64,000 bases of DNA, taken from Actinoplanes aureus (GTDB taxonomy: Bacteria; Actinomycetota; Actinomycetes; Mycobacteriales; Micromonosporaceae). The translations under genes and the position numbers were made by a program. Shown here piece by piece: positions 29,107-38,177 of the stretch (position 1 is its first letter; each line of letters begins with the position of its first letter). Below the pieces are notes generated by a model. The model worked only from the letters and a program-made list of their open reading frames with translations, made no database searches and had not been told where the DNA came from. The stretch is taken from positions 218,591-282,590 of the forward strand of contig NZ_JADQTO010000006.1 in the NCBI RefSeq assembly GCF_015704865.1, in the 5' to 3' direction.

Positions 29107-29205
29107 GGTACGCGTGACCGCCCGTCCGGTGAAACCGGGACCGTCCCGCCCTACCACCAGCCGACCGCAACCGGCCCTGCAAACCGCAAGCGAACGGCTC
29201 CACCC
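29107..29205 (+). repeat. Probable diverged inverted partner of the dispersed repeat
   Basis: From GGTACGCG at 29107 this segment resembles the dispersed repeat in forward orientation and shares ACCGTCCCGCC (29140-29150). Its arms GGTACGCG and ACCGTCCCGCC pair exactly with CGCGTACC (29291-29298) and GGCGGGACGGT (29256-29266) of the next copy, so the whole gap can fold as a long inverted repeat. Confidence 0.4.
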
Positions 29206-29299
29206 GGCCCGGCGGTCGCGGTAAGGCCGTGCGGCTGCGGCTGGTCGCGTGGCTCGGCGGGACGGTGCGGAGCGGCCGGGACGGCCGCTCCGCGTACCC
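29206..29299 (-). repeat. 94-bp dispersed intergenic repeat, copy 2
   Basis: The reverse complement of this stretch matches 20611-20704 at 73 of 94 ungapped positions by my count. It fills the gap between the maleylpyruvate isomerase-like gene and the end of putA, and contains a terminator-like hairpin at 29267-29293. Confidence 0.6.
29267..29293. terminator. Hairpin after putA
   Basis: A perfect 12-bp stem (GCGGAGCGGCCG with its complement) closes a GGA loop, eight bases past the putA stop. It probably ends putA transcription and is part of the dispersed repeat copy. Confidence 0.65.
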
Positions 29300-29300
29300 C

Positions 29301-32300
29301 TCAAAGAACCTGCTCAGCCAACGGCAGAGGGTTACCGAACCGGTGTGCGGTGATGCTGACCGCCTGCTCGCGCAGGAACGGCAGCAGCTCCACCCGCCCG
29401 GCCTCGGTCACCGGGCCGGACCAGACCGCCAGGTCGGGCCGTCCGGCGGTGGCCTCGGCCAGCGCGGCGGCGTCGCCGCCGATCAGCCGGAGCCGGCCCG
29501 CGCCGAGCTTCGCGGTGAAGGTCGCGTCGTCCTCGACCACCGCGTCGCGCAGCTTCGCGGCGAGCACGGCGGGCAGCGGCTCCGCGGTGGAGACGTGCGG
29601 GTCGGCGCCGGCCAGGGTGCCAGCGGCCAGGACACGGATCAGGTCGGCGATCGAGCCGCCGGCGGCCAGCCGGACCGTCACCGGGCAGGGCAGGTAGCGC
29701 AGGACGTTGCGTTCCGACTGGAGCCCGGAGACGTCGGCGGCCGCGATCGGGAAGGCCGCGTCGCTGCGGGCGGCGCGCTGGAGGGCGGCGAACTCGTCGG
29801 CGGTGACCAGCGGCTCGGCCGCGGCGAGCAGTTCCCGCACGCCGGGGTGGTCGATCGAGGCGGTGGCGGTGGCCGGGCGGGACTCCCAGCCGGTGAGGCC
29901 GACCAGGTAGTTCGGGCCGCCGGCCTTGGTGCCGGGGCCGACCGCCGAGCGCTTCCAGCCGCCGAACGGCTGCCGCTGGACGATGGCGCCGGTGATGCCC
30001 CGGTTGACGTAGAGGTTGCCCGCCTGCACCCGGTCCAGCCAGGTGCGGATCTCCGTCTCGTCGAGCGAGTGCAGGCCCGACGTGAGACCGAAGTCCACGT
30101 CGTTGACCAGGTCGATCGCCTCATCCAGCGTGTCGGCCGTCATGATGCCGAGGATCGGTCCGAAGTACTCGGTCCGGTGGTACTCCGAACCGCGCCGCAC
30201 CCCGTCCCGGACACCCGGGCTCCACAGCTTGCCGGTGTCGTCCAGCTTGCGCGGCTCGAGCAGCCACTTCTCGCCGGGGCCGAGCGTAGTGAGGCCGTCC
30301 AGGAGTTTGCCGGCGGCCGGTTCCACGACCGGGCCGACCTGGCTGCGCGGGTTCGCGGGGTAGCCGACCTCCAGCGACGACACCGCGTCGAGGAGCTGGG
30401 TGCGGAACCGCGCGGAGCGGGCCACCGAACCGACCAGCACGACCAGGGAGGCGGCCGAGCACTTCTGGCCGGCGTGGCCGAACGCGGACGACACCACGTC
30501 CTTGACGGCCAGGTCAAGGTCGGCGCTCGGGGTCACGATTATCGCGTTCTTGCCGCTGGTCTCGGCGAGCAGCGGCAGGTCGCGGCGGAACGAGCGGAAC
30601 AGTTCGGCGGTCTCGTACGCGCCGGTCAGGATCACCCGGTCGACGAGCGGGTGGGCGATCAGTTCCCGGCCCAGCGTGGCCTCGTCGACCTGGACCAGCG
30701 TGACCATGTCCGGGTCGGCGCCGGCGGCGGAGAGCGCGTCACGCACGATGCCGGCCAGGACGGTGCCGCAGCGTTCGGCCGGGCCGGCCGGCTTGAGCAC
30801 CACCGAGGAGCCGGCGGCGAGGGCGGCCAGCACCGAACCGGCCGGAATGGCGACCGGGAAGTTCCACGGCGGCGTGACCAGGGTGAGCCGGACCGGGACC
30901 GGGACGGCGCCGTCGGTCCGCTGCAACTCGGCGGAGAGCTCGGCGTAGTAGTGGGCGAAGTCGATCGCCTCGGAGATCTCCGGGTCGGCCTGGTCGACGG
31001 TCTTGCCGGCCTCGGCGGCCATCACCTCCAGCAGCGTGTCCCGCTGCTTCTCCAGGGCGTCACCGATGAGGTGCAGCACGGCACGGCGGTCGGCGCCACC
31101 CCAGTTCGCCGCGGCGGCCTTCTCCAGGGTCTCGTCGAGGTGCTCACGGCTGGTGATCCGGGGGACCGCCAGGCCGAGGGTGGACTCCTCGACGCGGCCC
31201 AGGATCGCGCGGAACTGGTCCCGGTTGACGGCCACGGCCGGGTCGGTGTCCGGTGAGTTGACGAACCTGCCGGGCTCGCTGCGCGGGACGGCGGCGTAGC
31301 GTTCGGCGACCCGCTTCGGCGCGGGCACCGTCTCGTCCAGGTCACGCAGTGAGGCGAGGAACCGCTCCTGCTCGCGGGCGAAGAGCTGCTCGTTCTGGTG
31401 CAGCTCGAACACGGCGGACATGAAGTTGTCCGAGCTGGCGCCCTCTTCGAGACGGCGGATCAGGTAGGCGATGGCTACGTCGAACTGCTCCGGGCGTACC
31501 ACCGGGGTGTAAAGCAGCAGCCCGCCCACCTCGCGCCGGACCGCCTCGGCCTGGCCTTCGGCCATGCCGAGCAGCATCTCGAACTCGATGCCGGCACGCA
31601 CGTCGCGCTCACCCGCCAGAACCCAGGCGTACGCGACATCGAACAGGTTGTGCCCGGCCACACCGAGCCGCACGTTGCGGATCCGGTCCGGGTGCAGCGC
31701 GTAGTTCAGGACCCGCTTGTAGTTGGTGTCGGTGGCCTGCTTGCTGTCGCAGGTCGCCACCGGCCAGCCGTGCAGTTCCGCCTCCACCCGCTCCATCGGC
31801 AGGTTGGCGCCCTTGACCAGGCGTACCTTGATCCCGGCGCCACCACGCTCGCGCCGCGCCGCGGACCAGGCCTGCAGGCGCATCATGGCGCTCAGCGCGT
31901 CCGGCAGATACGCCTGGAGCACGATCCCGGCCTCCAGGCCGAGCATGTCCGGCCGGTCGAGCAGCCGGGTGAAGACCGCGATCGTCAGGTCGAGATCCTT
32001 GTACTCCTCCATGTCCAGGTTGACGAACTTGCCGGTCCGCGCGGCCAGGGTGAACAGCGGAGTCAGTTCCTCGACGATGTCCGTGACGGACTCGTCGAAC
32101 GCCCACGGGTTGTGCGGTGCGACCGTCGACGACACCTTGATCGACACGTAGTCGACGTCGTCGCGGGCCAGCAGGCGCTCGGTGCTCTTCAGCCGCTGGG
32201 CGGCTTCCCGGCGGCCGAGGACGGCTTCGCCGAGCAGGTTGACGTTGAGCCGGACGTCGCGCTTCTTGATGCGCTTGATGGCTCTGCCCAGGCGCGCGTC

Positions 32301-32651
32301 GGTGGCGTCGACGATCAGGTGGCCGACCATGTGCCGGAGCACGCGGCGGGCGATCGGGACCACCACGCCGGGCAGCACCGGCGCGAGCCGGCCGCCGAGC
32401 TTCACCGCGGCGCGCTGGTACGCCGGCAGGAACGTGGGGATGTCCTTGGCCAGCGTATTGAGGGCGCGGGCGCTGACCCGCAGATCCTCCGGGCGGACCA
32501 CACCGTCGACGAAGCCGACGGTGAACGCCAGCCCCTTCGGGTCGCGCAGCACGCCGGCGAGCTGCGCTGCCGAACCGCCGACGGGGACGTCCGCCGCCTC
32601 GCGCAGCCAGCGCCGGACCAGGGCGATCGTCTCTTCGGCGATCTCAGACAT
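29301..32651 (-). CDS. putA: Bifunctional proline dehydrogenase / glutamate-gamma-semialdehyde dehydrogenase
   Basis: A 1116-residue PutA that oxidises proline to glutamate in two steps. The FAD-linked proline dehydrogenase barrel lies at about 80-430 (YVSIKVSSTVAPHNPWAFDE, RLVKGANLPMERVEAELHGW). The aldehyde dehydrogenase domain is at about 500-1000, with the base Glu in LLAETSGKNAIIVTP and the Cys in FGHAGQKCSAASLV. There is no N-terminal DNA-binding domain, so it does not repress itself as E. coli PutA does. I start at 32651, eight bases after GGAAGGAG. A LysR regulator is divergent and is the likely controller. Confidence 0.95.
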   Translation of the reverse strand: MSEIAEETIALVRRWLREAADVPVGGSAAQLAGVLRDPKGLAFTVGFVDGVVRPEDLRVSARALNTLAKDIPTFLPAYQRAAVKLGGRLAPVLPGVVVPIARRVLRHMVGHLIVDATDARLGRAIKRIKKRDVRLNVNLLGEAVLGRREAAQRLKSTERLLARDDVDYVSIKVSSTVAPHNPWAFDESVTDIVEELTPLFTLAARTGKFVNLDMEEYKDLDLTIAVFTRLLDRPDMLGLEAGIVLQAYLPDALSAMMRLQAWSAARRERGGAGIKVRLVKGANLPMERVEAELHGWPVATCDSKQATDTNYKRVLNYALHPDRIRNVRLGVAGHNLFDVAYAWVLAGERDVRAGIEFEMLLGMAEGQAEAVRREVGGLLLYTPVVRPEQFDVAIAYLIRRLEEGASSDNFMSAVFELHQNEQLFAREQERFLASLRDLDETVPAPKRVAERYAAVPRSEPGRFVNSPDTDPAVAVNRDQFRAILGRVEESTLGLAVPRITSREHLDETLEKAAAANWGGADRRAVLHLIGDALEKQRDTLLEVMAAEAGKTVDQADPEISEAIDFAHYYAELSAELQRTDGAVPVPVRLTLVTPPWNFPVAIPAGSVLAALAAGSSVVLKPAGPAERCGTVLAGIVRDALSAAGADPDMVTLVQVDEATLGRELIAHPLVDRVILTGAYETAELFRSFRRDLPLLAETSGKNAIIVTPSADLDLAVKDVVSSAFGHAGQKCSAASLVVLVGSVARSARFRTQLLDAVSSLEVGYPANPRSQVGPVVEPAAGKLLDGLTTLGPGEKWLLEPRKLDDTGKLWSPGVRDGVRRGSEYHRTEYFGPILGIMTADTLDEAIDLVNDVDFGLTSGLHSLDETEIRTWLDRVQAGNLYVNRGITGAIVQRQPFGGWKRSAVGPGTKAGGPNYLVGLTGWESRPATATASIDHPGVRELLAAAEPLVTADEFAALQRAARSDAAFPIAAADVSGLQSERNVLRYLPCPVTVRLAAGGSIADLIRVLAAGTLAGADPHVSTAEPLPAVLAAKLRDAVVEDDATFTAKLGAGRLRLIGGDAAALAEATAGRPDLAVWSGPVTEAGRVELLPFLREQAVSITAHRFGNPLPLAEQVL

Positions 32652-32756
32652 CGGGATGCTCCTTCCGGTTTCCGCCACAGTGTGTTCCCTGTTCTCCGGT
32701 TAGGAAAAGCGATGCTTTATGACCGGTGTTCTTAAGTTCAGCTAACCTATGGGCTC

Positions 32757-33671
32757 ATGCTGGAGATTCGCCGCCTCGTGCTGCTCCGCGAGCTCGCCAT
32801 CCGCGGCACCATCGCCGCCGTCGCCGAGGCGCTGAACTTCACCCCGTCCGCGGTGAGCCAGCAGCTCAGCCAGCTGGAGAAGGAGACCGGCACCCAGCTG
32901 TTGCGCAAAGCCGGCCGCCGGGTCCAGCTCACCCCGCAGGCCGAGGTGCTCGTCGCCTCCGTCGGCGAGGTCCTGGACACCCTCGAACGGGCCGAGGCCC
33001 GCCTGCAGGCCGCCGCCACCCGGGTCACCGGCCGGGTCCGGGTCGCGGTCTTCCAGTCCGCGGCCCTGGCCTTCATGCCGGCCACCCTGCGCGCCATGGC
33101 CCTGCGCCACCCCGACGTACGCGTGGAGATGGTCCAGCGCGAACCCGAGGAAGCCCTCCGGGAAACCTGGGCGCGCGACTTCGACATGGTCGTGGCTGAG
33201 CAGTACCCGGCACACGCCGCGCCACACCACCCCGGCCTGGACCGCCGCGACCTCACCACCGACGCGATCCGGCTGGCCCTGCCGTCGGTCGCGTCCTCCC
33301 TGCACCCGGTCGACTCGCTCTCCTCCGCGCGGCACATGCCCTGGGTGATGGAACCGCGTGGCGCCGCCTCCCGGCACTTCGCCGAACAGGCCTGCCGCCG
33401 CGCCGGTTTCGAACCGGACGTGCGCTACGAGACCGCGGACCTGCAGGCCCACATGCGCCTGGTCGAGTCCGGCAACGCGGTGGCGCTGATCCCGGACCTG
33501 GTGTGGGCGGGCCGCTCGACCTCCTGCCGCCTGCTGGAGCTGGCGGAGCAGCCACGCCGCACCATCTTCACCGCCCAGCGCCTGGCCGGTGCGGCCTCGC
33601 CGGCCGCCCGCGCCTTCCGCGACACCCTGCAACAGGTGGTCCGGGAGGCCCAGCCGGCCGGCCCGGCCTAG
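32757..33671 (+). CDS. LysR-family regulator, probable regulator of putA
   Basis: A 304-residue LysR protein. The winged helix is LREL to NFTPSAVSQQLSQLEKETG (about 8-60), followed by the periplasmic-binding-like effector domain (about 88-295, with GRVRVAVFQSAALAFMP and VESGNAVALIPDLVW). It is transcribed away from putA across 105 bp. That gap contains GGTTAG (32698-32703) and CTAACC (32742-32747) as a wide inverted repeat, and a GTTCTTAAGTTC element. LysR proteins usually activate the divergent gene when bound to a metabolite, here presumably proline. Confidence 0.88.
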   Translation: MLEIRRLVLLRELAIRGTIAAVAEALNFTPSAVSQQLSQLEKETGTQLLRKAGRRVQLTPQAEVLVASVGEVLDTLERAEARLQAAATRVTGRVRVAVFQSAALAFMPATLRAMALRHPDVRVEMVQREPEEALRETWARDFDMVVAEQYPAHAAPHHPGLDRRDLTTDAIRLALPSVASSLHPVDSLSSARHMPWVMEPRGAASRHFAEQACRRAGFEPDVRYETADLQAHMRLVESGNAVALIPDLVWAGRSTSCRLLELAEQPRRTIFTAQRLAGAASPAARAFRDTLQQVVREAQPAGPA

Positions 33672-33678
33672 CGGTGAT

Positions 33679-33738
33679 CTCGGCCCAACCTCAATGCTGT
33701 CTCAACGGCCTCAAGACAACACTCAGGTTGGGCCCGAG
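33679..33738. terminator. Long hairpin between convergent genes
   Basis: Outer arms CTCGGCCCAACCT (33679-33691) and AGGTTGGGCCCGAG (33725-33738) pair along 13 bp with one bulged base. An inner TGCTGTCT/AGACAACA stem extends it. It lies between the ends of the LysR gene (+) and the DeoR gene (-). Confidence 0.65.
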
Positions 33739-33761
33739 AAGATCCGGCCGGCAGGCCGTGC

Positions 33762-34517
33762 TCAGGCCGGGATGATGGCGACGCCGGCGGTGCGCAGGGC
33801 GCGCAGCACCGGATGGTCCGCCGGAGCGTCGGTGATGACGCCGCTCACCGCGTCGGGGGTCAGCACGGTGAAGGGTGAGGCGGCGCCGATCTTCTCGCTG
33901 GAGGCCAGCACGTACGTGTCGGCGGCCCGGCCGGCGAGGGTGCGTTTCATGGCGGCCTCGTCGGCGTCGCCGGTGGTGAGGCCGGCCTCGTGGTGGACGC
34001 CGGTGACGCCGAGCAGGAACAGGTCGGCGGAGATCCGCTGGGCGGCTTCGGCGGCGGCCGCTCCGCAGGTGACCGCGGAGTGCTTGAAGAGCCGGCCGCC
34101 CAGGACGTAGACGTCGACGGCGGCGTGGGTGACCAGTGCGGCGGCGACGGTGGGGCTGTGGGTGACCACGGTGGCGTGCAGGTCGGCGGGCAGGGCGGCG
34201 GTGACGGCGAGAGCGGTGGTGCCGCCGTCGAGCAGGACCGTGCTGCCGGGCCGGATCAGGGCGGCGGCCGCGGCGGCGACCCGGTCCTTGCTGGAGGTGG
34301 CGACGGTGGTCCGGGCCGCGTAGTCGGCGACTGCCGGCGAGACGGGCAGGGCACCGCCGTAGACGCGCTGGCACAGGCCGGCGGCGGCGAGCTCGCGCAG
34401 GTCGCGCCGGATGCTGTCCTCGGCCACGCCGAGCTCGGCGGCGATCTCCTTGGCCACCAGCTTGCCGTCGGTGTGCAGCCGGGCCAGGAGGAAGTCACGT
34501 CGTTCCGCCGCCAGCAT
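33762..34517 (-). CDS. DeoR/GlpR-family regulator
   Basis: A 251-residue sugar-phosphate-responsive repressor. The DeoR HTH is at the N-terminus (ERRDFLLARLHTDGKLVAKE and the DSIRRDLRELAAAG helix), followed by the DeoR C-terminal sensor with LLDGGTTALAVTAAL, LGGRLFKHSAV and FLLGVTGVHHEAGLTTGD. Members detect phosphorylated sugars. The NUDIX gene is divergent 58 bp away, but no sugar kinase is adjacent, so the target is unclear. The AATAAGGAGAATC leader just upstream supplies its ribosome site. Confidence 0.88.
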   Translation of the reverse strand: MLAAERRDFLLARLHTDGKLVAKEIAAELGVAEDSIRRDLRELAAAGLCQRVYGGALPVSPAVADYAARTTVATSSKDRVAAAAAALIRPGSTVLLDGGTTALAVTAALPADLHATVVTHSPTVAAALVTHAAVDVYVLGGRLFKHSAVTCGAAAAEAAQRISADLFLLGVTGVHHEAGLTTGDADEAAMKRTLAGRAADTYVLASSEKIGAASPFTVLTPDAVSGVITDAPADHPVLRALRTAGVAIIPA

Positions 34518-34575
34518 CCGTGATTCTCCTTATTGTTGTCGACTGTTGCGCGTTTTGCAGTGTAGGTTCCCGGTC

Positions 34576-35262
34576 GTGACGAAGCCAATGCCGAACCATC
34601 CCGGCCTCGACGTGCCGGACGCCCGCGGTCGTACCGGGCTGGATCAAGTAGGCCGGGATCTGGCCGGCAACCCGGACGTGGTGATCCGCGATGTGGAATT
34701 GCTGGCGGCGGCCTGGCATGTGCTGCGCCGGACCACGTACGACTACCGGCGGCGGGACGGGAGCTGGAGCCGTGAGCAGCGGGAGACCTACGACCGTGGG
34801 GACGGCGCGACCGTGCTGCTCTACGACCCGCACCGGGAGACCGTGCTGCTGACCAGGCAGTTCCGGTTCCCGGTGTACGTGAACGGCCACCCTGACGGGA
34901 TGTTCCTGGAGACCGCGGCCGGCCTGCTCGACGGCGACGACCCGGCCGCGGCGATCCGGCGGGAGGCGAGCGAGGAGCTGGGCGTCGAGGTGGGCGCGCT
35001 GGAGCCGGTCTTCGCCGTGTGGACCAGTCCGGGCTCGGTGACCGAGCGGGTGCACTGCTTCGCGGCGGCGTACAGCGCGGAGTCGCGGGTCGGTGCCGGC
35101 GGTGGGCTGGCCGGCGACGGCGAGGACATCGAGGCGGTGGAGTTGCCGTTCGCCGAGGCGCTGAGGCGGATCGACTCCGGAGAGATCGCCGACGCCAAGA
35201 CGATCATGCTGGTGCAGTGGGCCGCGCTGCGTGGGCCGTTTCGCCACTTGACATCGATCTGA
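34576..35262 (+). CDS. NUDIX hydrolase, nucleotide-sugar/GDP-mannose pyrophosphatase-like
   Basis: A 228-residue NUDIX enzyme that cleaves nucleoside diphosphates linked to another moiety. The NUDIX box is AGLLDGDDPAAAIRREASEE plus LGVEV, with the catalytic REASEE. The N-terminal beta segment with TTYDYRRRDGSWSREQRETYD and QFRFPVYVNGHPDGMFLETA fits the ADP-ribose/GDP-mannose (NudF/NudK) branch. GTG at 34576 or ATG at 34588 could be the start; neither has a strong ribosome site. It is divergent from the DeoR gene, with an SD-containing hairpin of the next gene following. Confidence 0.85.
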   Translation: MTKPMPNHPGLDVPDARGRTGLDQVGRDLAGNPDVVIRDVELLAAAWHVLRRTTYDYRRRDGSWSREQRETYDRGDGATVLLYDPHRETVLLTRQFRFPVYVNGHPDGMFLETAAGLLDGDDPAAAIRREASEELGVEVGALEPVFAVWTSPGSVTERVHCFAAAYSAESRVGAGGGLAGDGEDIEAVELPFAEALRRIDSGEIADAKTIMLVQWAALRGPFRHLTSI

Positions 35263-35276
35263 ACGAATCATTGGAT

Positions 35277-35292
35277 GTTACCGGGAGGTAAC
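35277..35292 (+). promoter_or_regulatory. Hairpin enclosing the ribosome site of the next gene
   Basis: GTTACCGGGAGGTAAC is a perfect inverted repeat with 6-bp arms. The Shine-Dalgarno GGGAGG sits in its loop and 3' arm, three bases before the ATG region. It could act as a translational control element or, as DNA, as an operator. Confidence 0.45.
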
Positions 35293-35295
35293 GCG

Positions 35296-36654
35296 ATGAT
35301 CGTTCGTGCCGCCGCAGTCGTGGTTTCCCTGATCGCCGGGATGTTGTTCGGCGTACCGGCAGCCGCCGCCGAGGTCTGTACCGCACCGACACCGAGCACT
35401 ACACAGCCCGGCTATCTGGTGGCCGATCCGGACTGCGATGTGGACGGTACGCCGTTCACCGCACTGCCCGGAGCGCGTACGCGTACCGGGATCCGGGACG
35501 GCGCCGCCTACCGGATCGAGATACCGGAGCGCTGGAACGGCCGGCTGGTGCTGTACGCGCACGGCTACCGGGGTACCGGCACCACGGTGTACGTCGGCAG
35601 CCCGGACCTGCGCCAGCACTACGTGAGCAACGGGTACGCCTGGGCCGCGTCCAGCTACGCCACCAACGGTTACGACGTGGGGCAGGGCGTCCGCGACTCG
35701 TACGCGTTGATCGGCCTCTTCAAGGAGGTGACCGGCCACTCGGCACGCAAGGTCTACATGACCGGCGACTCGATGGGCGGTCACATCACCGCGGTGGCGA
35801 TCGAGGAGTATCCGCGGGCGTTCGCCGGTGCCATGCCGACCTGCGGGGTGCTCGGCGACGTGGAGCTCTTCGACTACTTCCTGGACGCCAGCGTGACGGC
35901 CGCCGCGCTCGCCGGGGTGCCGACCTCCTTCCCGGTGGAGCCGGCCGCGTGGGCCGCGCAGGTCGCACAGATCAAGCCCGCGCTCGGCCTCCCGGCACCG
36001 CTGACCGGCGCCGGGCAGGTCTGGTCCGACGTGGTGGAGCGGCGCAGCGGCGGCGAGCGGCCGGGATTCGAGTCGTCGTTCCGGTACTGGAACACCGCAC
36101 AGCAGGGTGGGCTGCCGTTCCTGTTCAGCGTGAACCCGGCCACCTCCGGCGGCACGGCGGGCATCGCGCCCGGCAACCTCACCGACAACCGGCACACGTT
36201 CTACCGGGCCACCGACAAGGCCTGGCCGACCGCCGTGGAGTGGCAGCTCAACCGGGACGTGCTGCGGGTACGGCGTACCGCGGTGGCGGATCCGGGTCTG
36301 GCCGGCGTGCCCCGGATCGACGGCCGGCCGCCGGTGCCGGTGCTGTCCCTGCACGGCATCGGCGACCTGTTCGTGCCGTTCTCGATGGAGCAGGAGTACG
36401 CCCGGGAGGCGCGCCGCAACGGGCGGTCGCATCTGTTCGTCTCGCGGGCGATCCGTGACGTGGCGCACTGCGGGTTCGCCCTGGCCGAGCGGCAGCGCGG
36501 CTTCGACGACCTGGTCCGCTGGGTGGAGACCGGCCGCCGGCCGGCCGGGGACGCGATCCTGGACCGGCGCGCGGTGGCGAGCGCGAGCTTCGGCTGCCGG
36601 TTCACCGAGGCGGTACGCCCGCTGTTCGTCGCACCCGCCTGCCCGGCCCGCTGA
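35296..36654 (+). CDS. Secreted alpha/beta hydrolase
   Basis: A 452-residue exported hydrolase. A signal peptide (MIVRAAAVVVSLIAGMLFGV, cleaved near PAAAAE) precedes an alpha/beta fold. The nucleophile is Ser in VYMTGDSMGGHITAV, the Asp is in LHGIGDLFVPFS and the His is in DVAHCGFALAE. Several cysteines (TPDCDVDG-type region, PTCGV, FGCRF, PACPAR) should form disulfides. Likely an esterase or amidase; the substrate is unknown. The start follows GGGAGG, which is embedded in a perfect hairpin. It opens a run of three secreted proteins and ends at a strong terminator. Confidence 0.8.
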   Translation: MIVRAAAVVVSLIAGMLFGVPAAAAEVCTAPTPSTTQPGYLVADPDCDVDGTPFTALPGARTRTGIRDGAAYRIEIPERWNGRLVLYAHGYRGTGTTVYVGSPDLRQHYVSNGYAWAASSYATNGYDVGQGVRDSYALIGLFKEVTGHSARKVYMTGDSMGGHITAVAIEEYPRAFAGAMPTCGVLGDVELFDYFLDASVTAAALAGVPTSFPVEPAAWAAQVAQIKPALGLPAPLTGAGQVWSDVVERRSGGERPGFESSFRYWNTAQQGGLPFLFSVNPATSGGTAGIAPGNLTDNRHTFYRATDKAWPTAVEWQLNRDVLRVRRTAVADPGLAGVPRIDGRPPVPVLSLHGIGDLFVPFSMEQEYAREARRNGRSHLFVSRAIRDVAHCGFALAERQRGFDDLVRWVETGRRPAGDAILDRRAVASASFGCRFTEAVRPLFVAPACPAR

Positions 36655-36660
36655 CGCCGG

Positions 36661-36690
36661 CGCGCCGGCCGGGCTCCTCCGGCCGGCGCG
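36661..36690 (+). terminator. GC-rich terminator hairpin
   Basis: A perfect 12-bp stem (CGCGCCGGCCGG with its complement) with a GCTCCT loop begins seven bases after the hydrolase stop. No U-tract follows, as is common in actinobacteria. Confidence 0.8.
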
Positions 36691-36749
36691 CTGTGCGGGT
36701 CGATCAGGCGGCGCGTGCGTAACTCGATGCCGGTGGATACCTTCCGGTC

Positions 36750-38078
36750 ATGCTTCGTCAGGGAATCCTCGCGACCGGCGTCCTCGCCGCCGCCCTGCTC
36801 GTCGTCCCCGCTCCCGCCCGGGCCGCCACCGGCGGCTCCTTCGATCTGCTCACCTACAACATCGCCGGGCTGCCCGAGCTGATCTCCAGCGCGGAGACCG
36901 ACCGGAAGACCGCCACCACCGCGATCGGCCAGCGGCTCGCGCCCTACGAGATCGTGCAGGTTCAGGAGGACTTCAACTACCACGCGTACCTCTACGCGGC
37001 CGACACGGCGCACGCACACCGGACCCCGACCAGTGGTGGCGCCGGGATCGGATCCGGGCTCAACACCCTTTCCGCGTACGCCTACGACACCGGTGACTTC
37101 GAGCGCGGCGACTGGAACGCCTGCCAGTTCGACTCCGGTGACTGCCTCACCCCGAAGGGCTTCACCTTCCAGCGGATCCGGCTCGCCGAGGGCGTCTACG
37201 CCGACTTCTACAACCTGCACACCAACGCCGGCACCAGCACGGGCGACCAGCAGGCCCGGGCCGACAACCTGAATCAGCTCGGCGCGTTCATCGCCACCCA
37301 CTCGGCCGGCAACGCGGTCGTCGTCGCGGGCGACACCAACACCCGCTACACCCGGGCGGCCGACACGATCCGGGACTTCGTCGCGGCCAACGGGCTGACC
37401 GACGCCTGGGTGCAACTGGAACGCGGCGGCGTCGCCCCGCCGGCCGGTTCCGGGGCGCTGCTCTGCGACGCGGCGGCGATCACCGACACCTGCGAGGTGG
37501 TCGACAAGGTCCTCTACCGGAGCAGCCGGTTCGTCACGCTCGAGGCGACCGGTTACCACAACGAGCATCTCGGGTTCCGCACCGCGGACGGGCTGATGCT
37601 GTCCGACCACTTCCCGATCAGCACCGCGTTCAGCTGGTCGGTGAACCCGGCGTACCAGTTCAGCGAGCAGTTCGGCGGGCCGCACGGCGCGTACTACAAC
37701 GACATCACCGCGGTGCCGGCCGGCGCGCGGGCCACCACGGTCGGACTGCGGGCCGGGTCGCGCCTGGACCAGCTGTCGCTGACTCTCGCCGGTGGCACCA
37801 CGCTGAACCACGGCGGGACCGGCGGCACGGCCCGGTCGCTGACGCTGGGCAGCGCGGAGTACCTGACCAGCGCCTACCTGTGCCAGGGCAAGTACAGCGG
37901 GCACACCCGGATCTTCTACGCCAGGTTCACCACGAACCTGGGCAACAGCATCGCGGGTGGCACCACGACCGCGGACTGCGTGACCCGGACCGCCCCGGAC
38001 GGCTGGCAGATCGCCGGATTCCACGGCAGGTCGGGCACCGCGGTCGACAAGATCGGGCTCATCTACACGCGTCGCTGA
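36750..38078 (+). CDS. Secreted DNase I/sphingomyelinase-fold phosphodiesterase with jacalin-like lectin domain
   Basis: A 442-residue secreted protein. After a signal peptide (cleaved near ARAA) comes an endonuclease/exonuclease/phosphatase domain (about 28-285): FDLLTYNIAGLPEL, QVQEDFNYHAYL, NLHTNAGTSTGDQQ, VVVAGDTNTRY and LMLSDHFPISTAF supply the metal and catalytic residues (Asn, Glu, Asp/Asn, Asp-His). The C-terminal ~140 residues match jacalin-type lectins: QFGGPHGAYYNDI, TLNHGGTGGTARSLTLGSAE and IAGFHGRSGTAVDKIGLIY. It may be a sphingomyelinase- or DNase-like enzyme targeted to carbohydrates. It has its own terminator upstream. Confidence 0.85.
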   Translation: MLRQGILATGVLAAALLVVPAPARAATGGSFDLLTYNIAGLPELISSAETDRKTATTAIGQRLAPYEIVQVQEDFNYHAYLYAADTAHAHRTPTSGGAGIGSGLNTLSAYAYDTGDFERGDWNACQFDSGDCLTPKGFTFQRIRLAEGVYADFYNLHTNAGTSTGDQQARADNLNQLGAFIATHSAGNAVVVAGDTNTRYTRAADTIRDFVAANGLTDAWVQLERGGVAPPAGSGALLCDAAAITDTCEVVDKVLYRSSRFVTLEATGYHNEHLGFRTADGLMLSDHFPISTAFSWSVNPAYQFSEQFGGPHGAYYNDITAVPAGARATTVGLRAGSRLDQLSLTLAGGTTLNHGGTGGTARSLTLGSAEYLTSAYLCQGKYSGHTRIFYARFTTNLGNSIAGGTTTADCVTRTAPDGWQIAGFHGRSGTAVDKIGLIYTRR

Positions 38079-38177
38079 CTCGGGCGAGCATGTGTCGTCT
38101 GGCCGACGCTTCCCATCCGCTGCCCCGCGGGCCGCGAATCGCCTGCGATGTCCCAACGGAGCAAGCGGAGGCACAAG

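Noticed and set aside
29229..31256. 675-codon open frame opposite putA
   Set aside because: Composition is typical of a GC shadow, and it is fully covered by the conserved putA reading frame.
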